DNA of 64,000 nucleotides from Pseudomonas laurylsulfatiphila (GTDB lineage Bacteria > Pseudomonadota > Gammaproteobacteria > Pseudomonadales > Pseudomonadaceae), in contig NZ_NIRS01000006.1 of assembly GCF_002934665.1 (NCBI RefSeq), positions 62,001-126,000 of the forward strand, given 5' to 3'. The position numbers and the translations under genes were made by a program. Below the pieces are notes generated by a model. The model did not search any database. It saw only the letters and a list, made by a program, of their open reading frames with translations, and was not told the origin of the DNA. Positions 38,240 to 48,039 of the stretch are shown here, piece after piece (positions within the stretch are counted from its first letter, which is position 1; the number at the start of each line of letters is the position of its first letter).

Positions 38240-38998
38240 CTAGGCGATGTGACGCCAGTCGAGCCCTGAATCTTGATCGGCCAGTTGCAGCCAGTTCGGG
38301 TCGCACCCGAGGGTGTCGACAAAACATTGCCGGGCCAGCTGCGGCAGGTTGTTCTTGCTGCTCAGATGGGCCAGGACCAGGTGTTGCAGGTCCTTCCAGC
38401 CCAGCTCGGCCACCAGGAATGCCGCCTGATGGTTGTTCAAATGTCCCAGTTCACCGCCCACCCGCTGCTTGAGAAAGTACGGGTAATGACCGCGAGCCAG
38501 CATGTCCCTGCAATGGTTGGACTCGATCATCAATGCATCGAGGTCCCGGTAACCGTCCAGCACCTTGTCGCAATAGGAGCCCAGGTCGGTCAACAGGCCG
38601 AAACGCCGTAAACCGTCACTGAAGACATACTGCGTCGGTTCCTGTGCATCGTGGGCCACGGCAATGACACCGATGCTCAAGTCGCCGATTTGCAACTCCT
38701 CGCCGCCGGCCAGAAAGCCTGCGGGTTCAATCGGTTTGCGCATCCCGCGCAAGGTCCCGCGACTGAGGTAGACAGGCAGATTGTAGCGCCGAGACAGCAA
38801 ACCCACGCCATGCACGTGGTCGGCATGTTCGTGGGTCACGAGTATCGCGCTCAGCTGCGCAGGGTTCACACCCAGTCGCAGCAGGCGTTTTTCGGTTTCC
38901 CGCAGGGAAAAACCACAATCCACCAGCACGTACGTATCAGCGCTGGCTATCAGCGTGCCGTTCCCTTGACTGCCGCTGCCGAGAACGGCAAAACGCAT
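38240..38998 (-). CDS. MBL-fold metallohydrolase
   Basis: The 252-residue protein has the metal motif H56-E-H58-A-D60-H61 (ILVTHEHADHVHG) and SNHCRDML, typical of YycJ/WalJ-like or PhnP-like hydrolases. The substrate may be a nucleic acid or a phosphodiester. It sits 4 bp from bamC and 28 bp from purC and is presumably cotranscribed with both. Confidence 0.85.
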   Translation of the reverse strand: MRFAVLGSGSQGNGTLIASADTYVLVDCGFSLRETEKRLLRLGVNPAQLSAILVTHEHADHVHGVGLLSRRYNLPVYLSRGTLRGMRKPIEPAGFLAGGEELQIGDLSIGVIAVAHDAQEPTQYVFSDGLRRFGLLTDLGSYCDKVLDGYRDLDALMIESNHCRDMLARGHYPYFLKQRVGGELGHLNNHQAAFLVAELGWKDLQHLVLAHLSSKNNLPQLARQCFVDTLGCDPNWLQLADQDSGLDWRHIA

Positions 38999-39002
38999 AG
39001 GA

Positions 39003-40118
39003 TCAGCCCAGGTTGTCTTGAATCTTGCTCAACACTTTACGCGCCACATCTGCCGGCGCCACGGTGTTGATGTTCTTCTCGACGGTGACCTGGACGTTCT
39101 CGCCAACCTTGCTCAGGCGAACCTGATAACGCTCGGCACGGGCTTCACGCTCTTCCTTGCTCGGCGCACTGCCGAACAGGCTGCTGAAGAAGCCTGGCTT
39201 GTCGTCTTTGCTCTCGGCTTTTTCGGCCAGGTTGATGTAGTACAGGCCCAGGCTGCGGTTGATGTCTTCAACGCGCCATTCGCCCTGTTCCAGCGCACGA
39301 CCTACGCTCGACCAGGCACGGTCAAGGTCGGTACCGACGTTCAGCACGGGGTTGCCGCTGCCGTCTTCACTCAGGCTGACACGGCTGGGCGCGTCGAAAT
39401 CACGCGAAGCCAGCATGGAGACCGAACCGCCCTTCTCCGAGATACGGCTCATGCTCGCGAGCATGTCGTCGACCAGTGCCGCGTCCAGGCCAGTGTTGAC
39501 CGAACGGTTGGTGAACTCGACGTCGGCGGTGCTGCCGGCAGGACGCTCGGCACTGACCACGTAGACTTCACTGGTGTTGCGCTGCACGCCCGGCTCGATG
39601 CGCACCCGCACGCGGGTTTCGCTGTCCGTGCTGACGCCGGCCGCGCCCAGGCGCTTGGCCATGGCCGCAGACAGTTCATCGGAATGCTGCCAGGTCGTGG
39701 TGAATTCGCCGGTTTGCGGGCGCTGTTCATCCAGACGGAAACCGTTGTCCTGGAAGAACTGAACGGCCACGGGCCAGATTTCGGCCGGCGGGTTCTGCGC
39801 CAGGATGGAGCTGGTGCCGCCGCTCTTCTGCAGCGAGTATGCACTGGCGTCGGCAGCCGCCGTCAGCGGCTGGGGACGAGGAACGACGTATTCGCCCGTG
39901 GCGGTGTCATCGGCCACGTTGCGCGGGATTGGCAACAGCGGGTCCAGACGCTTGGCGGTATGGATATCCGGCGGAATTTGCATCGGTGCAGTCTGTTGCG
40001 CTTCCAGGTAATCGCTACCACGGTCACGGAAATAACCTTCCGGGCCCCAGACCCATCCACAGCCACTGGTGCTGGAGATAATCAAGGCAAGTGCGGAAAG
40101 TCCGGCCATTCGCTTCAT
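39003..40118 (-). CDS. bamC: Outer-membrane assembly lipoprotein BamC
   Basis: The 371-residue protein has a lipoprotein signal with lipid-carrying C20 (ISSTSGC) followed by a long unfolded stretch and two helix-grip domains, as in BamC of the BAM complex that inserts outer-membrane proteins. The start at 40118 has GAGGAAG before it; the frame remains open upstream by chance across the gap and dapA. It lies 17 bp from dapA, matching the usual dapA-bamC pair. Confidence 0.92.
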   Translation of the reverse strand: MKRMAGLSALALIISSTSGCGWVWGPEGYFRDRGSDYLEAQQTAPMQIPPDIHTAKRLDPLLPIPRNVADDTATGEYVVPRPQPLTAAADASAYSLQKSGGTSSILAQNPPAEIWPVAVQFFQDNGFRLDEQRPQTGEFTTTWQHSDELSAAMAKRLGAAGVSTDSETRVRVRIEPGVQRNTSEVYVVSAERPAGSTADVEFTNRSVNTGLDAALVDDMLASMSRISEKGGSVSMLASRDFDAPSRVSLSEDGSGNPVLNVGTDLDRAWSSVGRALEQGEWRVEDINRSLGLYYINLAEKAESKDDKPGFFSSLFGSAPSKEEREARAERYQVRLSKVGENVQVTVEKNINTVAPADVARKVLSKIQDNLG

Positions 40119-40135
40119 GCGTTGTACTTCCTCAA

Positions 40136-41014
40136 TTAAACCAGGACGCTGCACTGGCGCAGGGCCGTGCGGAGCGTTTCGTGACAAGGTGCGCTCAGCC
40201 AGGTCAGCGGCAGGCGAATGCCTTCGTGCATCAGGCCCATTTCGACCAAAGCCCACTTCACCGGGATCGGGTTGGCTTCGATGAACAGGTCCTTGTGCAG
40301 CGGCATCAGTTTTTCGTTGATTGCCCGTGCAGTCTCGGCATCCCCCTTGAGGGCGGCCTCGCACAGATCGGCCATTTCACGCGGAGCGACGTTGGCGGTG
40401 ACGGAGATGTTGCCCTTGCCGCCCATCAGGATCAGCTCGACCGCGGTCGGATCATCGCCGGACAGCACGATGAAGTCCTTGCTTACGCCATCGAGGATGG
40501 CCTTGGCGCGCTTGAGGTCGCCGGTCGCTTCCTTGATACCGATGATGTTCGGCACGGTGGACAGGCGGATCACGGTCTCGGCCTGCATGTCGCAGGAGGT
40601 GCGGCCGGGAACGTTATAGAGAATCTGTGGAATGTCGACCGCTTCGGCGATGTGCTTGAAGTGCAGGTACAGGCCTTCCTGGGTCGGCTTGTTGTAGTAC
40701 GGCACGACCAGCAGGCAGGCATCGGCGCCGGCTTCCTTGGCATTGCGGGTCAATTCGACGGCTTCGCGGGTCGAATTGGCGCCGGTACCGGCAATCACCG
40801 GAATGCGACCATTGACCTGCTTGACTACCGCTTTGATGACGGCGATGTGTTCATCGACATCAAGGGTTGCCGATTCGCCGGTGGTGCCAACGGCGACAAT
40901 GGCATGGGTGCCGTTTTCAAGGTGGAAGTCCACGAGTTTGCTGAGGCTGTCCCAGTCAAGACGCCCCTGTGCATCCATGGGAGTGACCAGTGCCACCATA
41001 CTGCCCGCAATCAT
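40136..41014 (-). CDS. dapA: 4-hydroxy-tetrahydrodipicolinate synthase
   Basis: The 292-residue enzyme condenses pyruvate with aspartate semialdehyde in lysine and cell-wall precursor synthesis. The Schiff-base lysine is K161 (IIGIKEATGD), with Y133 (ILYNVPGRTS) and T44/T45 (AVGTTGES). The ATG at 41014 has AGGAG upstream. Confidence 0.96.
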   Translation of the reverse strand: MIAGSMVALVTPMDAQGRLDWDSLSKLVDFHLENGTHAIVAVGTTGESATLDVDEHIAVIKAVVKQVNGRIPVIAGTGANSTREAVELTRNAKEAGADACLLVVPYYNKPTQEGLYLHFKHIAEAVDIPQILYNVPGRTSCDMQAETVIRLSTVPNIIGIKEATGDLKRAKAILDGVSKDFIVLSGDDPTAVELILMGGKGNISVTANVAPREMADLCEAALKGDAETARAINEKLMPLHKDLFIEANPIPVKWALVEMGLMHEGIRLPLTWLSAPCHETLRTALRQCSVLV

Positions 41015-41342
41015 GAAACCGCTCCTGCCGGAAAAAGAGAGCCGTAATGGTACTGGCGCCAAGTTGCTTGCACAAGCGAAGTACTGTGCTGCCGCCATTC
41101 CCCTTGGCGCCGGTTTTCGCTACCCTTCAGACTTTGATCGTTACAGACAAGCTCGCCCGTCGGGTTTCAGCCTCCATTTTCGGCATCACAAGTCCTGATC
41201 CAGCGTTGCCACGTCTCGCTCCCGCCCCGGCGGAGCCTGTTCGCAACCTGTCACTGGGACTTTCTGAGTTCGCATCCGCAGGCTCGCTCCCGGCCAATCA
41301 GCCCTTAGACGTACCGACCGCTCATCGCTTTAGGAATGCTGC
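41015..41342. other. Gene-free region between divergent dapA and gcvR
   Basis: A 328-bp gap holding the two divergent promoters. I see no RNA gene or strong hairpin. Confidence 0.5.
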
Positions 41343-41903
41343 ATGTCCACCCCCACAGTTCGCGAACAATTCCTTGTTATCAGTGCCCTCGGCGCCAACC
41401 CCATGGAGCTGACCAACGTCCTGTGCCGCGCCAGCCATGAAAACCGCTGCGCCGTTGTCACCTCTCGCCTGACCCGTCATGGCGAATGCAGTGCCCTGGT
41501 GCTGGAAATCTCCGGTAGCTGGGATGCCCTGGCGCGCCTGGAAGGCAGCCTGCCAGTGCTGGCCAAGCGTCATGCATTCACGGTCAACGTGGTGCGCAGC
41601 GCCGCCTTGGAAAACCGCCCACAGGCCCTGCCGTACGTCGCTTATGTCAGCTCGGCCTACCGCTCGGACATCATCAACGAGCTGTGCCAGTTCTTCATGG
41701 ACCACAATGTCGAGCTGGAGAACCTGACCTGCGACACCTATCAGGCTCCGCAGACCGGCGGCACCATGCTCAACGCCACGTTCACCGTGACCTTGCCGGC
41801 CGGCGTGCAGATCAGCTGGCTGCGCGATCAGTTCCTGGATTTTGCCGACGCGCTGAACCTGGACGCCCTGATCGAACCGTGGCGCCCACAGAACCCAATG
41901 TAA
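41343..41903 (+). CDS. gcvR: Glycine cleavage system regulator GcvR-like (two ACT domains)
   Basis: The 186-residue protein has two ACT-type segments (QFLVISALGANPMELTNVLC and YVAYVSSAYRSDIINELCQF), as in GcvR. In E. coli GcvR binds glycine and GcvA. It lies 10 bp upstream of bcp, an order kept in gamma-proteobacteria. Confidence 0.85.
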   Translation: MSTPTVREQFLVISALGANPMELTNVLCRASHENRCAVVTSRLTRHGECSALVLEISGSWDALARLEGSLPVLAKRHAFTVNVVRSAALENRPQALPYVAYVSSAYRSDIINELCQFFMDHNVELENLTCDTYQAPQTGGTMLNATFTVTLPAGVQISWLRDQFLDFADALNLDALIEPWRPQNPM

Positions 41904-41913
41904 GGAAGCTTTC

Positions 41914-42387
41914 ATGGCCGTTGCCATCGACCAACCGGTTGCCGATTTCGAAGCCCCCGCCACCAGCGGGCAGACCGTCAGCCTCGCAGGCCTGAAGGGC
42001 AAGCAGGTGGTGATCTACTTCTATCCGAAGGACAGCACGCCAGGCTGCACCACCGAGGGCCAGGGCTTTCGTGATCAGTATGCTGCGTTCAAGGCCGCCA
42101 ATACCGAAGTGTTCGGTGTGTCTCGCGACAGCCTGAAATCCCACGAGAACTTCAAGTGCAAACAGGAATTCCCCTTTGAGCTGATCAGCGACAAGGACGA
42201 AGCCATCTGCCAGCTGTTCGACGTGATCAAGCTGAAAAAGCTGTATGGCAAGGAATACATGGGCGTGGATCGCAGCACCTTCCTGATCGACAAGAATGGC
42301 GTGCTGCGTCAGGAATGGCGTGGTGTGAAAGTGCCAGGGCATGTTGATGTTGTTTTGGCTGCGGCTCAGGCCCTCGACAAAGCCTGA
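41914..42387 (+). CDS. bcp: Thiol peroxidase Bcp (PrxQ type)
   Basis: The 157-residue protein has the peroxidatic cysteine C45 in PKDSTPGCTTEGQGFRD. The usual resolving cysteine of E. coli Bcp five residues later is replaced by Q50, so the enzyme must use another cysteine or an outside thiol. It reduces peroxides in the cytoplasm. Confidence 0.92.
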   Translation: MAVAIDQPVADFEAPATSGQTVSLAGLKGKQVVIYFYPKDSTPGCTTEGQGFRDQYAAFKAANTEVFGVSRDSLKSHENFKCKQEFPFELISDKDEAICQLFDVIKLKKLYGKEYMGVDRSTFLIDKNGVLRQEWRGVKVPGHVDVVLAAAQALDKA

Positions 42388-42412
42388 TTTCTTCGATGCC
42401 TGTTCCGCCTCT

Positions 42413-42492
42413 ATCGCGAGCAGGCTCGCTCCCACAGTTGACCGGGTTGTTTTGACTGACGCGATCTGAGGTGGGAGCGAGCCTGCTCGCGA
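42413..42492. repeat. REP-type inverted repeat, 'GCGAGCAGGCTCGC' form
   Basis: Arms ATCGCGAGCAGGCTCGCTCC and GGAGCGAGCCTGCTCGCGA lie between the convergent bcp and perM genes. Confidence 0.9.
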
Positions 42493-42517
42493 AGAGGCTG
42501 TCAGCCTCACCGAAGAT

Positions 42518-43591
42518 TCAAAGCAATGGCGCCACCTCCGGCTCCTTGCGCGGCCAGGCATCCAGCACTGCCTTGAACAGCGTCGCCAGGGGAATCGCAA
42601 AGAACACCCCCCAGAACCCCCACAACCCGCCAAACAGCAGCACTGCGCAGATGATCGCCACCGGGTGCAGGTTGACCGCCTCCGAGAACAGCAAGGGCAC
42701 CAGCACGTTGCCATCGAGCGTCTGGATGATTCCGTAGACCGCCATCAGGTAGATGAACTGATCGCTCCAGCCCCACTGGAACAGCGCAATCAGAAACACG
42801 GGCACAGTCACCACCACGGCGCCGACATAAGGCACCACCACCGAAATCCCCACCAGCAGGGCCAGCAACGCCGCGTAGTTGAGTTCAAGAACGACAAAGG
42901 CGATGTAGGTCACGCCACCGCAAATGAAGATTTCGATGACCTTGCCGCGAATGTAGTTGGCGATCTGCCGGTTCATCTCATGGGCGACCCGGGTGATCAG
43001 CGCCCGCTCACGGGGCAGGTAACCACGCACCCACTGGCCAATCATGGCCCGGTCCTTGAGGAAGAAAAACACCAGGATCGGCACCAACACCAGGTAGATC
43101 ATGATGTTCACCAGCAAGGGCAGGCTCGACAGCGAGAACGTCAGTGCCCACTGACCAAACTTGCCGATTTCGCCGCGCGCCACTTCAATGGCCTGCAGTA
43201 CTTGCTCATCAGACACCAGGTGCGGATAGCGCTCGGGCAGCAGCAACAACAGTGACTGCCACTTGGCGAGCATGCCGGGCAACTCGTTGAACAACGTGAT
43301 CAGTTGATGCCACAGCAACGGCACGACCACCACGATAAACACCAGCAACAGCCCCATGAACAACGCAAAGACCAGCCCCACCGCGACCCCACCCGGCACA
43401 CGCAGGCGTTCAAGCGTCACCACCAGCCCCTGCATCAGGTACGCCAGCACCATCCCGGCGAGCACCGGCGCCAGCATGCCGCCCAGGGTCAATACGGCGG
43501 TGAACGCCAGAAACAGCAGGACAGCCAGCACCACCGCTTCTTCATCGGAAAAATAGCGCTGAATCCAGTCGCGTAACACTTTGAACATCAA
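42518..43591 (-). CDS. AI-2E/PerM-family transporter
   Basis: The 357-residue protein has seven or eight membrane helices and the family's late GISVVVPYVGAVVVTVPV and LVPLLFSEAVNLHPVAII segments. Members export small molecules or are sodium/proton antiporters; the role here is unknown. It sits upstream of tusA's leftward neighbour position, in the conserved bcp-perM-tusA-bepA order. Confidence 0.85.
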   Translation of the reverse strand: MMFKVLRDWIQRYFSDEEAVVLAVLLFLAFTAVLTLGGMLAPVLAGMVLAYLMQGLVVTLERLRVPGGVAVGLVFALFMGLLLVFIVVVVPLLWHQLITLFNELPGMLAKWQSLLLLLPERYPHLVSDEQVLQAIEVARGEIGKFGQWALTFSLSSLPLLVNIMIYLVLVPILVFFFLKDRAMIGQWVRGYLPRERALITRVAHEMNRQIANYIRGKVIEIFICGGVTYIAFVVLELNYAALLALLVGISVVVPYVGAVVVTVPVFLIALFQWGWSDQFIYLMAVYGIIQTLDGNVLVPLLFSEAVNLHPVAIICAVLLFGGLWGFWGVFFAIPLATLFKAVLDAWPRKEPEVAPLL

Positions 43592-43619
43592 TAATCCTTA
43601 GGAGCAAACGCAGCAGACT

Positions 43620-43859
43620 TCAGGCTTTTTTCAACCAGTAGCGGTAAACACCCGCCTCATCTTCTTCACGAAGCAGGGTATGACCGGCCAATCGGGCAAA
43701 GGTGCGAAAATCACGCTGCGAACCTGCATCGGTGGCGATGACCTTGAGTACCGCGCCACTGGCCAGCCGGTTGAGCTCCATCTTGGCCTTGAGCAACGGC
43801 AACGGGCAATTCAGGCCGCTGGCGTCCAGTTCAACGTCATGCTCTACAGCATCGGTCAT
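43620..43859 (-). CDS. tusA: Sulfurtransferase TusA-family protein
   Basis: The 79-residue protein has the CPxP motif (GLNCPLPLLKAK, C18) that carries persulfide sulfur in TusA. It probably delivers sulfur for tRNA thiolation or other routes. It is divergent from bepA. Confidence 0.88.
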   Translation of the reverse strand: MTDAVEHDVELDASGLNCPLPLLKAKMELNRLASGAVLKVIATDAGSQRDFRTFARLAGHTLLREEDEAGVYRYWLKKA

Positions 43860-43957
43860 TACATCACTCCGGGTCAGGTGGTTGAGTTGCCTAGAATATC
43901 TGGTCGCAACGCCGGTGTCCGGCTACAGTAAGGTCTTTGTCGACTAAGGCTTTGTGC

Positions 43958-45391
43958 ATGACATTTTTGCGCCCTACCCTGCTGACGCTCGCTTGCCTGC
44001 TCGCCTCACCGGGCTTCGCCGACGACCTGCCGTCACTCGGCGACGCCAGTTCTGCCATTGTCTCGCCACAACAGGAATACCAGCTTGGCCGCGCCTGGCT
44101 GGCCATGTTGCGCAGCCAGGTTTCACAGCTCAACGATCCACAACTCAAGGATTATGTGGAATCCAGCGTTTACCGTCTGGTGGAGACCAGCCAGGTCACT
44201 GACCGGCGCCTGGAGTTCATCCTGATCAACAGCCCACAGCTCAACGCCTTTGCGGCGCCGGGCGGGATCGTCGGGGTCAACGGTGGCTTGTTCCTCAACG
44301 CCCAGACCGAAGGCGAATATGCCTCGGTACTGGCGCACGAACTGGCTCACTTGTCGCAGCGCCACTTTGCCCGGGGTATCGAAGCGCAAAAACGCATGCA
44401 AGTGCCGATGATGGCTGCATTGCTGGCGGGTATCGTGGTAGCAGCCGCAGGTGGCGGTGACGCCGGGATTGCAGCCATTGCCGGCACACAGGCGGCGGCC
44501 ATTCAGGAACAGCGACGATTCTCCCGCCAGAACGAACAGGAAGCCGACCGTATCGGCATCCTCAACCTGGAAAAGGCCGGTTACGATCCCCGCTCGATGC
44601 CAACCATGTTCGAGCGCCTGGGGCGTCAGTACCGCTACGATGCCAAGCCACCGGAATTCCTGCTGACTCACCCGGTCACCGAATCGCGTATTGCCGACAC
44701 CCGCAACCGCGCCGAACAGTTTCCAACGGGCGGTATTGAAGACAGCATGCGCTACCAACTGATCCGCGCACGCGTACAGCTGATCTATGAGGAAAGCCCG
44801 GGGCTCGGCGCCAAGCGCTTCCGCGCCCAGCTCGACGAGAACCCGAAAAACGACGTGGCGCGCTACGGCCTGGCGATCGCCCAGATCAAGGGCGGCCAAC
44901 TGAACGAAGCACGGGAAAACCTCAAGCAGTTGCTGGCCAAGGCACCTAACGAAATCATTTACAACCTGGCTCAGGTCGACCTGGACATCACCAACAATCG
45001 CCTGGCGGATGCCCAGTCCCGGGTTGACCGGTTGATAACCCAGTACCCTGGCAACTACCCGCTGAATCAGGTGCGCGTCGATCTGCTGCTCAAGCAAAAC
45101 CGTACTGCGGATGCGGAGAAAGCCCTCGAAGGCCTGCTCAAGTCACGACCGGATGACCCGGACGTGTGGTATCAGGTTGCCGAGACGCGCGGCTTGTCGG
45201 GCAATATCATCGGCCTGCATCAGGCGCGCGCCGAATATTTTGCCTTGGTCGGGGACTACAAACAGGCCATTCAGCAACTGGATTTCGCCAAACGTAAGGC
45301 CGGCAGCAACTTCCCGCTGTCTTCGCGGATCGACGCACGGCAACGCGAGCTGATGGAACAAGAGCGCATGATCAAGGACATGATGGGCTGA
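43958..45391 (+). CDS. bepA: Periplasmic metallopeptidase BepA (M48) with TPR repeats
   Basis: The 477-residue protein has a signal peptide (cleavage near GFADD), an M48 zinc site H127-E-L-A-H131 (VLAHELAHLSQRH) with a later ligand Glu in QNEQEADRIG, and TPR helices in the C-terminal half. It checks outer-membrane protein assembly. The ATG at 43958 gives the signal peptide; a TTG seven codons earlier is unlikely. Confidence 0.92.
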   Translation: MTFLRPTLLTLACLLASPGFADDLPSLGDASSAIVSPQQEYQLGRAWLAMLRSQVSQLNDPQLKDYVESSVYRLVETSQVTDRRLEFILINSPQLNAFAAPGGIVGVNGGLFLNAQTEGEYASVLAHELAHLSQRHFARGIEAQKRMQVPMMAALLAGIVVAAAGGGDAGIAAIAGTQAAAIQEQRRFSRQNEQEADRIGILNLEKAGYDPRSMPTMFERLGRQYRYDAKPPEFLLTHPVTESRIADTRNRAEQFPTGGIEDSMRYQLIRARVQLIYEESPGLGAKRFRAQLDENPKNDVARYGLAIAQIKGGQLNEARENLKQLLAKAPNEIIYNLAQVDLDITNNRLADAQSRVDRLITQYPGNYPLNQVRVDLLLKQNRTADAEKALEGLLKSRPDDPDVWYQVAETRGLSGNIIGLHQARAEYFALVGDYKQAIQQLDFAKRKAGSNFPLSSRIDARQRELMEQERMIKDMMG

Positions 45392-45420
45392 CGCCCTCGC
45401 AGACAATAAGTCCGGACATA

Positions 45421-45450
45421 AAAAAACCGCCTCTTTCGAGGCGGTTTTTT
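45421..45450. terminator. Bidirectional terminator between bepA and mucD
   Basis: Stem ACCGCCTC/GAGGCGGT with a TTTC loop, flanked by A-run and T-run, between two convergent genes. Confidence 0.92.
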
Positions 45451-45468
45451 ATTCAGCCATCAACCGGG

Positions 45469-46893
45469 TTATTCAGCCAGTTTGAAGGTGATGAAGCTCG
45501 CACGACCTTGACGCAGTACCCGCATCGACACCGAGCGGTTCTTTGGCAGCGCCTTGGCGATGTCCGCGAACTCCTTGGCGGAACCGATGGCCTGGTTGTT
45601 CAAGTGGGTGATCACATCACCCGGCTGCAAGCCGATCATGGCGGCAGGACCGTCCTGCACCTCCTTGATCACCACACCACCTTTGAGGTCGTAGGTTTTC
45701 TTCTGGTCGTCAGTCAGTTCGACCACGGAAACACCCAGGCGATTGCTGCTGCGTTCGATGCTGGATTTTGGCTCGGCGCCCATTTCCTTGTCTTCATCCG
45801 GAATGGCACCGACGGTCAGCTCGACATTTTTGCGCTTGCCGTCACGAATCACTTCCAGATCGGCCTTGGCGCCAGCCTTCAATGCGCCAACGAGGTGCGG
45901 CAGGTCGGCCGACATGACGATTGGCTGACCGTTCATGCTCAGGATCACGTCGCCAACTTGCAGACCACCCTTGGCAGCCGGGCCATCATCCTGGATCTGG
46001 GCCACCAGCGCACCCGCCGGTTTCTCCAGGCCGAACGATTCGGCAAGGTCCTTGCTCACTTCCTGAATCACCACGCCCAGCCAGCCACGGCTGACCTTGC
46101 CACCGGATTTCAGCTGATTGGACACATCCATGGCCACGTCGATCGGGATTGCAAACGACACGCCCATGAAGCCACCGGAGCGGGTATAGATCTGCGAGTT
46201 GATCCCGACCACTTCACCATTCAGGTTGAACAGCGGGCCGCCCGAGTTACCCGGGTTGATCGGCACGTCGGTCTGAATGAACGGCACATAGTTTTCATTC
46301 GGCAGACTGCGACCGACGGCGCTGACGATGCCTTGGGTCACCGTGTGGTCAAAGCCGAACGGCGAGCCGATAGCAACCACCCACTGACCGGCCTTCAGGT
46401 CCTGGGATTTACCGAGCTTGAGCACCGGCAGGTCCTTGCCTTCGATTTTCAGCAGCGCCACGTCGGAACGTGGGTCGGTACCGACCAGCTTGGCCTTCAT
46501 TTCGCTGCGATCGGCCAGACGGACGAGGATTTCGTCTGCGTCAGCGATCACGTGGTTATTGGTCAGGATGTAGCCGTCAGACGAGATGATAAAACCCGAG
46601 CCCAGGGACGTTGCCTCGCGTTGACGATCGCGAGGAGAACGCGATTGCGGCGGCATGCCCCGCTCGAAGAATTCGCGCAGCATTGGCGGCAGGCCTTCGA
46701 GGTCGGGCATTTGCTGGCTGACTTTGCGATCCGGCAGCTTTTGCGTGGTACTGATGTTCACGACCGCGGGCGAGGCCTGTTCGACCAGTTGCGTAAAGTC
46801 AGGCAATTCGACCGCTTGGGCGGTGACCGCCTGACCGAGCACCAGCACGGTGGCAATTATGGAAAGGTAGGACTTCAAGCGTGGTATCGACAT
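45469..46893 (-). CDS. mucD: Periplasmic serine protease MucD (DegP/HtrA family)
   Basis: The 474-residue protein has a signal peptide (cleavage near AQAVE), a trypsin-like domain with the triad H114 (LTNNHVI), D144 (DPRSDVALL) and S217 (NPGNSGGP), and two PDZ domains. It degrades misfolded periplasmic proteins and keeps AlgU activity low. The ATG at 46893 gives MSIPRLKSYL. It lies 178 bp after mucB, with no mucC between, as in the P. putida/fluorescens line. Confidence 0.94.
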   Translation of the reverse strand: MSIPRLKSYLSIIATVLVLGQAVTAQAVELPDFTQLVEQASPAVVNISTTQKLPDRKVSQQMPDLEGLPPMLREFFERGMPPQSRSPRDRQREATSLGSGFIISSDGYILTNNHVIADADEILVRLADRSEMKAKLVGTDPRSDVALLKIEGKDLPVLKLGKSQDLKAGQWVVAIGSPFGFDHTVTQGIVSAVGRSLPNENYVPFIQTDVPINPGNSGGPLFNLNGEVVGINSQIYTRSGGFMGVSFAIPIDVAMDVSNQLKSGGKVSRGWLGVVIQEVSKDLAESFGLEKPAGALVAQIQDDGPAAKGGLQVGDVILSMNGQPIVMSADLPHLVGALKAGAKADLEVIRDGKRKNVELTVGAIPDEDKEMGAEPKSSIERSSNRLGVSVVELTDDQKKTYDLKGGVVIKEVQDGPAAMIGLQPGDVITHLNNQAIGSAKEFADIAKALPKNRSVSMRVLRQGRASFITFKLAE

Positions 46894-47071
46894 ACGGCTC
46901 CCGTTACGACGAGCAGGGTTAAGCGATATGGAGCAAGGAACACCGGGAACAATACGCCGGTATTTTTGTTCCGGGAACAACAAACAAGGCCAGAGCCGAG
47001 GGGCTCTGACCTATAAGAAATTTAAGGTTTTTTTGCAAATTGAAATGCTCACGAAACATTTCGAATTCAGC

Positions 47072-48031
47072 TCACTGCTTGGTTGCAGTGGCGTCGCTGC
47101 GCATTGAAAGCGCTATCCGTTCAGCAGTACCGACCGGTATCTCGCCGACGACCGTCACCATCATATCGCCCTGTGCCGTGGTCAAGCGCCGGGAAACCGC
47201 AACGGTCGGCCCCAACTGAGTACGGGTGTCGGTGACGGTTGCGCCATTCAACGGTTCGAGGAACACCGAAAAACGCGCCAGTCCATCGTCGTACATCAGG
47301 CTATTGACCTGGGTCTTGGTCTGCGGGTCCTTGCGAGCGGTACTGCTGGTCAGCTCGAAGCCGGGTGGCAACCAGTCGGAACGCCAGACCTGGGCAGCCT
47401 TGACGGCAGAAGCCTTGTCACTATCGAGGTTGACCGGCTTGCAATCATTGCTGGCCTGCAGATCCTTTTCGGAAGGAACGTCGGCCGTATCCAGTTGCGT
47501 GAACTGGAAGCGCTCCAGCAACCGCCCCTTGTCGTCCAATAACAAAGACTTCAGAGGCAGGCCGGTCTCTTTGTCCAGATGCAGTTCAAAACCGTAGCGG
47601 TGCTGATCGCGGGGTTTCAGCGATACGATCACCGCCGAACGCCCGGCAACACGCGACTTGCCGATGACGGCGAGGTCATACCAATTCTTGAGCTTTTGAG
47701 GATCGAGTGCACGGCCAGCGGAGTTGGGGGAATCCCCCAGCCCTGCTATCAGTGTGCCGCTGACGCATTGAGTGTGCCCATCAATGCGAACGACTTCCTG
47801 AGCGGAGCCGTCGAGCTGGATCAATCGCTCGCGGACCTTTCCATCCTGGACCAGGTGCCAGATGTTATGGGTAGAAAAACTACCGTTACGCTCGTAGACG
47901 AAAGTACCCTGAAAGCTTTGCTGCTGCTCTGCCTGGCCCAGGCGGGTCAACCAGTCCTGGGCATCGTCAGCTTGGGCTGGAACGATGAACCAGCCGCTGA
48001 GCAGAAGCGAAAGTAGAGGTATGGCGCGCAT
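47072..48031 (-). CDS. mucB: AlgU regulator MucB (RseB family)
   Basis: The 319-residue periplasmic protein has a signal peptide (cleavage after VPAQA) and two lipid-binding-like domains typical of RseB/MucB. It binds MucA in the periplasm and shields it from AlgW until LPS or other signals arrive. Eight bp separate it from mucA. Confidence 0.93.
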   Translation of the reverse strand: MRAIPLLSLLLSGWFIVPAQADDAQDWLTRLGQAEQQQSFQGTFVYERNGSFSTHNIWHLVQDGKVRERLIQLDGSAQEVVRIDGHTQCVSGTLIAGLGDSPNSAGRALDPQKLKNWYDLAVIGKSRVAGRSAVIVSLKPRDQHRYGFELHLDKETGLPLKSLLLDDKGRLLERFQFTQLDTADVPSEKDLQASNDCKPVNLDSDKASAVKAAQVWRSDWLPPGFELTSSTARKDPQTKTQVNSLMYDDGLARFSVFLEPLNGATVTDTRTQLGPTVAVSRRLTTAQGDMMVTVVGEIPVGTAERIALSMRSDATATKQ

Positions 48032-48039
48032 GATCCTCC